Notes under the pieces: generated by a model
Told to the model about the DNA's origin: nothing
Database searches by the model: none
The model's input: the letters and a program-made list of their open reading frames with translations, nothing else
Position numbers and translations under genes: made by a program
Part shown: positions 7,401 to 10,196 of the stretch, piece after piece
Layout: each line of letters starts with the position of its first letter
How positions within the stretch are numbered: position 1 is the stretch's first letter
From: an uncultured Streptococcus sp.
GTDB lineage: Bacteria; Bacillota; Bacilli; Lactobacillales; Streptococcaceae
NCBI GenBank assembly: GCA_902461025.1
Contig: CABPWC010000055.1
Coordinates: forward strand, 1 to 10,196
Direction: 5' to 3'
Length of the DNA: 10,196 nucleotides

Positions 7401-10082
7401 TTTCTCAACGATACCCTTCCAGTTTTCACCAAGAACACCAGCTAAATAGCCTCCTCTATTACCAGCAGCGTGAAGTTTACCGATAAAGGCGACATTACTT
7501 ACTTTTCCACTACCATCAATTTTATTGATAATACCAGCTACATCATTGTTACCGACAACATTTCCAGTTACTTTGACGTTTTCAATAGTTGCATTATTTT
7601 TGATGACATTAGAAATTGGAGCTACTCGATCAACTCCAGGCATATCAATATTGACATTTTCTAGTAAGAGATCCTTAACTGAACCACCTTCGATGTTTCC
7701 AAATAATGGTTTAGTGATATTATGAATAGCAAATTTATTACCATCAGTACTTCCCAATGAACCTTTAAAGGCATTGGTTACATAAGATTTGCCAGCTGGC
7801 GGTACATTATTAGCATTCATATTGCTACCAAGTTTAAATGTACCAGTCGGATTGGCTTGCATAGCTTTTACAAGTTCATTAAAGTCGTAGTAAACATCAC
7901 CTTCATGAGCTTTAGGTTTAGGTAAATAGTGTATATACTCTTCAGTGAAACGATTTTCTGCAGTACGTTGAATCAAATCTGGTGCTTTAGCAGTTACTTT
8001 GTAAAGTTTATTTCCATCTACAGTAACTTCTTCGATTTTATCAACAGCTAGTTTAGTAACCTTATTATCGTGAGTGGTAACTTTTAAGTAGTAAGGCTTA
8101 ACATTCGATGGTTTTTCAGACAAGAGACTACTATCGGTCTCATTTCCTTGGTCATCCACACTGATTAAGCTTGTTTCCTTAATATTTTTGACTTCGACTT
8201 TTTTAAGGTCGATTCTCAGTGGTTCTTCCTTAAGAACTTCTTCTTCGTCACCATTACCACGATCATACACCATAGTCGTTGCAAGCGTATAATCCTTGTA
8301 ATAATCTAGATCAGCTAAAGCTGTCGCAAGATTAGACTCTGAAAGACTAAAGATCTTAATAACTTGATCGCCTTTTTTCAACACTGCTTGAATAGACTTG
8401 ATAGTCACTCCATCTGGTTTTTTAAGGCTATAAGTTGCTTTTGCACTTCGATTCAATTCTTCTGTATCAACTTTAGTTAATGTTAGAGTAGGTTTTTCTA
8501 ATTCCTTAGTACCTTTTTTGATAATGTGGTCTTGTGCCTGTTCAAGAACTTCTTCTGAAACAGTAGGTGCATCTGCAGTTTTCACACCCTTGATAGTCTT
8601 GTAGACTTTGGTAATTTTCTTCTTACCATTCTTACCTACCTGAGCAACTGTTTCAGTTCCCTTGAGTAAACTCGAATCTTGTTCCATTATCGTTTTAAAA
8701 GGAACTTCTTCAACAGAAACTTCTTCGGTTTGGCCTTCAATTGGTTTGGTTCCGCGACTGATTTTTTCAGCTACAGGAGCTTTAACAACTTCCGTACTAG
8801 TGCTGATAGCTTCGCCAACTTTCTCCCCATCTACAGTTTTGTAGACACGATGTATGAGTTGACTACCAACTTCACCCTTTTGAACAACACTTTCTTCGTC
8901 TGTATAGCGATTAGAATCCGATAGGTATTCTGTAGAATATGGAATTGTAACAGTTTCTGTTTCAGTCACAGTTGACTCAGTCACATTGTATTCTGGCAAG
9001 CTCGGTTGAATGAGAGGTTCACCTTCGTGTCCCTCTTCCTGAGTACCTTTAGCTGTTACTTCATCTGTATAGGCTGGGAGTTCAGGTTGGATTGGAGATT
9101 CGCCTACATGACCTTCTTCTTGAGTACCCTTGGCTGTTACTTCTCCTGTATAGGCTGGTAATTCCGGTTGGATTGGAGATTCGCCTACATGACCCTCTTC
9201 CTGAGTACCTTTGGCTGTCACTTCTCCTGTATAGGCTGGTAATTCCGATTGGACTGGGGCCTCGCCTACATGACCTTCTTCTTGAGTACCCTTGGCTGTA
9301 CTATTCTCTGGTTGTGCTGGAGACTCTGGTTTGACAGGGGGTTCACCAATAGGGGCTTCTTCTTGGGTGCTCTCTGTTGTTTCTTCACTTGTATGACCAG
9401 GAGGTTCTGGTTGAACAAGTGATTCGCCTTCACGAGCTTCTTGTGTCACTTTATCTGTAATCAAGTTATTATCTTGATTATTTTCAGGCATTGAAACCTT
9501 CAAATCAGCTTCTTTGAAGTAACCAATGTAGTCATACCCATCAATTTGAATAACTCCATTCGCTAAATCCTCTTTACTACATGAAGAGAGTGTCTGATTA
9601 TAAGATTGTAGGACTTTATTTTCAAAAGCCTTAGCAGTATGAGGAATGAAGTAGCTACCTCCAAGTGCACCAATTAGTAGGATTCCAACTACCTTATTGC
9701 GATGTTTCTTTGATATTAAGAGGACCGCTAAAGAAGCCGTTGCAAAACCGATCCCCGCTAGCGCTAATTCTTTGTTTCCAGTACTTGGTAACAGCTGGCT
9801 TCCAACTTCTTTTTTTCTATAAACAAGATAAACAATATCATCTTGTTCTAAATTCGACGGAAGCTCTCTATGAATAAGGGCTTTTTCAGCTTCTGTCAAC
9901 TCTTGCTCTGCCAAATAGCGATAGTGTACCTGATTTGGCTCACAAACTTCATTAGCTGCTACTTGATCAAGCAAGAGATTGTTAGCACCAAAAAGCAAGG
10001 CCCCGATGACAGCAGAACCGACTCCAACAGAGAACTTTCTAATAGAATATTTTATAACCTTTTCAACTTGTTTCTTTTCCAT
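4431..10082 (-). CDS. zmpB: Cell-surface zinc metalloprotease, M26 family (ZmpB-like), with G5 domains and an N-terminal LPxTG
   Basis: A 1883-aa surface protease. Numbering is from the ATG at 10082-10080, chosen because AGGAAA (10095-10090) sits 8 bases before it and the YSIRK signal follows at once; an upstream ATG at 10133 lacks such a site. Order of parts: YSIRK-G/S signal (12-16) and hydrophobic segment (17-39); LPSTG (98-102); two membrane segments (about 106-123 and 131-147) around a basic loop KKHRNK; an acidic Pro/Glu-rich spacer with 27-aa repeats (228-362); two G5 domains (about 370-446 and 453-526), each ending in GTK; an M26 N-terminal region with a beta-helix-like Gly/Val/Asn stretch (roughly 770-945); and the catalytic region. 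Zinc motif HETTH is at 1549-1553, with Glu1573 twenty residues on as third ligand. The protein ends SFKTSIFK, as I recall for pneumococcal ZmpB. G5 domains are, as I recall, typical of the IgA1 protease relatives, so substrate is uncertain. Only two cysteines are seen, Cys47 and Cys168. Confidence 0.92.
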   Translation of the reverse strand: MEKKQVEKVIKYSIRKFSVGVGSAVIGALLFGANNLLLDQVAANEVCEPNQVHYRYLAEQELTEAEKALIHRELPSNLEQDDIVYLVYRKKEVGSQLLPSTGNKELALAGIGFATASLAVLLISKKHRNKVVGILLIGALGGSYFIPHTAKAFENKVLQSYNQTLSSCSKEDLANGVIQIDGYDYIGYFKEADLKVSMPENNQDNNLITDKVTQEAREGESLVQPEPPGHTSEETTESTQEEAPIGEPPVKPESPAQPENSTAKGTQEEGHVGEAPVQSELPAYTGEVTAKGTQEEGHVGESPIQPELPAYTGEVTAKGTQEEGHVGESPIQPELPAYTDEVTAKGTQEEGHEGEPLIQPSLPEYNVTESTVTETETVTIPYSTEYLSDSNRYTDEESVVQKGEVGSQLIHRVYKTVDGEKVGEAISTSTEVVKAPVAEKISRGTKPIEGQTEEVSVEEVPFKTIMEQDSSLLKGTETVAQVGKNGKKKITKVYKTIKGVKTADAPTVSEEVLEQAQDHIIKKGTKELEKPTLTLTKVDTEELNRSAKATYSLKKPDGVTIKSIQAVLKKGDQVIKIFSLSESNLATALADLDYYKDYTLATTMVYDRGNGDEEEVLKEEPLRIDLKKVEVKNIKETSLISVDDQGNETDSSLLSEKPSNVKPYYLKVTTHDNKVTKLAVDKIEEVTVDGNKLYKVTAKAPDLIQRTAENRFTEEYIHYLPKPKAHEGDVYYDFNELVKAMQANPTGTFKLGSNMNANNVPPAGKSYVTNAFKGSLGSTDGNKFAIHNITKPLFGNIEGGSVKDLLLENVNIDMPGVDRVAPISNVIKNNATIENVKVTGNVVGNNDVAGIINKIDGSGKVSNVAFIGKLHAAGNRGGYLAGVLGENWKGIVEKAYVDAKITGNKAKAAGLVYSSQNGANNYTVGKEGVLRNSVAKGSIELKEAVQSGGLLGTNWALGTIEDNITMMKVKTGEMVFGHSDIDADDYFTYSRTKRNYSVDGVSEGKKSFNNSRKIPSISLAEAEQKIEAMGITADKFTSSKPIEDKLNNSLNKDDQYKAIDSYDATRELAYRNIAKLQPFYNKEWIVDQGNKLAAGSPLLTKEVLSVTAMKGNTFVTELADADHIMIHYADKTKDIFSITPKDSKVKQVKEYGIAELGEVVYTPNMVDKDRSDLINTIVEKLSPVELQSDPIYTHLGRTGPNKVNAIKNLYLEETFKEVKDNLTHFVKQLVENQDHQLNTDEAAKRALIKKIDDNKAAVLLGLSYLNRYYGVKFDDFNIKQLMLFKPDFYGKNVNVLDRLIEIGSKEDYVKGTRTHDAFREVVAKHTLSGNLNDFLKYNMELFTKDTDLNDWFIKATKDNVYIVEPKTTNPDFADKKHRAYEGLNNDMHGKMILPLLNLKDAHMFLISTYNTMAYSSFEKYGKNTEAERNAFKAEIDKVAKGQQNYLDFWSRLSLDKVRNQLLKSNNMVPTPVLDNQNYKGISTDRYGHTNSGKDVAPIRELYGPTDRYHATDGRMGAVARVYANPYKDDSVFFMVTDMVSDFGVSAFTHETTHVNDRMVYLGGSRHREGTDLEAFAQGMLQTPSVSNPNGEYKALGLNMAYERPNDGNQWYNTNPNDLKSRDEIDRYMKGYNDTLMLLDYLEGEAVLDKANQDLNNAWFKKVDKQYRGNNTKNQFDKVRPLSDDEKTIPLRTVDDLVTNNFMTNRGPGNRVYNPSDFDSAYVTVPMMTGIYGGNTSEGAPGAMSFKHNTFRIWGYYGYEKGFLNYASNMLKAESKKAGKDTLGDDFIINKISDGKFNNLEDWKKAYFNEVVTSAKHGIQSIEIDGTTYNSYEDLKQAFAAAVEKDKASLKNGSVKFDNTVTLKEKLFKKLLQQTDSFKTSIFK
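8997..9401 (-). repeat. Five tandem 81-bp repeats inside the M26 protease gene
   Basis: Five in-frame units of exactly 81 bp encode 27-residue units of the type PAYTGEVTAKGTQEEGHVGE plus SPIQPEL. In gene order, units 1 and 2 (9401-9240) are degenerate, units 3 and 4 (9239-9078) encode identical peptides, and unit 5 (9077-8997) is slightly divergent. A shortened sixth copy (TQEAREGESLVQPEP) precedes the array at about 9446-9402. The units are acidic and proline-rich, and form the flexible spacer between the membrane part and the G5 domains. Such arrays commonly change copy number between strains. Confidence 0.93.
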
Positions 10083-10083
10083 T

Positions 10084-10196
10084 TTACGATTTCCTAATAG
10101 CATCTTGTGGGTATTGAGCACGCGCCCCTCCAATAAGCTTGGGACGACTAGCGAGGGCAGTTACGTGGGCTTGGCCGATTGATCTCAAAACTGGAC
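10084..10196 (-). CDS. Possible C-terminal tail of an unidentified upstream reading frame (partial)
   Basis: The minus strand is open from the window edge for 36 codons and ends in TAA at 10086-10084, one base before the chosen protease start. The predicted tail contains GQAHVTALASRPKLIGGARA and ends DAIRKS. I do not recognise it. In favour: it is open to the edge, and the stop-A-ATG spacing is typical of an operon. Against: it is short and uses codons rare in streptococci (AGG, GGG, GCG, TCG). The stretch 10101-10196 is about 55% GC, clearly above the AT-rich rest of the window. It could equally be untranslated leader or foreign DNA at a junction. No promoter for the protease is visible in it. 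Confidence 0.25.
   Translation of the reverse strand, partial: PVLRSIGQAHVTALASRPKLIGGARAQYPQDAIRKS

Noticed and set aside
8997..9401. Direct repeats that might suggest a CRISPR array
   Set aside because: The 81-bp units are contiguous, in frame, have no unique spacers, and encode a Pro/Glu-rich protein spacer inside one long gene.
10083..10133. Longer start for the protease at 10133 (or at 10103)
   Set aside because: Neither ATG has a fitting ribosome binding site, while the one at 10082 has AGGAAA eight bases away and starts a usual YSIRK signal peptide.
4464..10182. Plus-strand open frames within the protease gene (for example 4464-4739, 5424-5723, 9092-9334, 9870-10097, 9979-10182)
   Set aside because: They lie opposite a well-supported 1883-codon gene, lack ribosome binding sites and recognisable motifs, and the one at 9092-9334 simply mirrors the 81-bp repeats.
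10084..10196. tRNA or rRNA fragment in the GC-rich edge
   Set aside because: I found no cloverleaf arms, no T-loop consensus and no rRNA motif that I recognise on either strand.

Overview
The window looks like chromosomal DNA of a mitis-group Streptococcus (S. pneumoniae, S. mitis, S. oralis and relatives). The evidence is a glucokinase start with the ROK signature, a fused pabB-pabC gene, a surface thioredoxin lipoprotein next to a fused MsrA-MsrB gene, and a very large M26 zinc metalloprotease. The protease has a YSIRK signal and an LPxTG motif near its N terminus, the layout of the ZmpB/IgA1-protease family. From memory, its C-terminal half and last residues closely resemble pneumococcal ZmpB. 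Every gene is on the minus strand, so transcription runs from high to low coordinates.

Layout in transcription order. 10196-10084: GC-rich edge, about 55% GC, holding the open tail of an unidentified reading frame. 10082-4431: zmpB-like M26 protease of 1883 aa, ended by a strong intrinsic terminator at 4392-4423. 4388-4271: intergenic gap with a likely promoter (-10 at 4325-4330) and a helically phased direct repeat where the -35 should be. 4270-3710 and 3700-2585: surface thioredoxin lipoprotein (etrx type) and membrane-anchored msrAB, a two-gene operon with 9 bases between. 2562-2529: hairpin terminator. 2527-2519: extended -10 element right at the start of pabB. 2512-791: pabB-pabC fusion, followed with no gap by an alpha/beta hydrolase at 790-173. 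170-141: promoter. 124-1: start of glucokinase (gki), cut by the window edge.

How the genes fit together. The thioredoxin lipoprotein and MsrAB form an extracytoplasmic repair pair: the lipoprotein supplies electrons and MsrAB reduces oxidised methionine in surface proteins. The M26 protease is itself a surface protein. In this copy it carries two cysteines, one on each side of its sortase motif, which would make it a possible redox client of the neighbouring pair (inference). The pabB-pabC fusion feeds folate synthesis by making p-aminobenzoate; the hydrolase is translationally coupled to it but has no known substrate. Gki begins glucose metabolism and has its own promoter.

I see no wholly new system here. 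The points most worth a second look are the cysteine pair around the LPSTG motif, the alternating two-type 81-bp repeat array and tandem G5 domains in the protease, the unusual promoters of pabB and etrx, the placement of etrx-msrAB between zmpB and pabB with no two-component genes, and the GC-rich edge upstream of zmpB.
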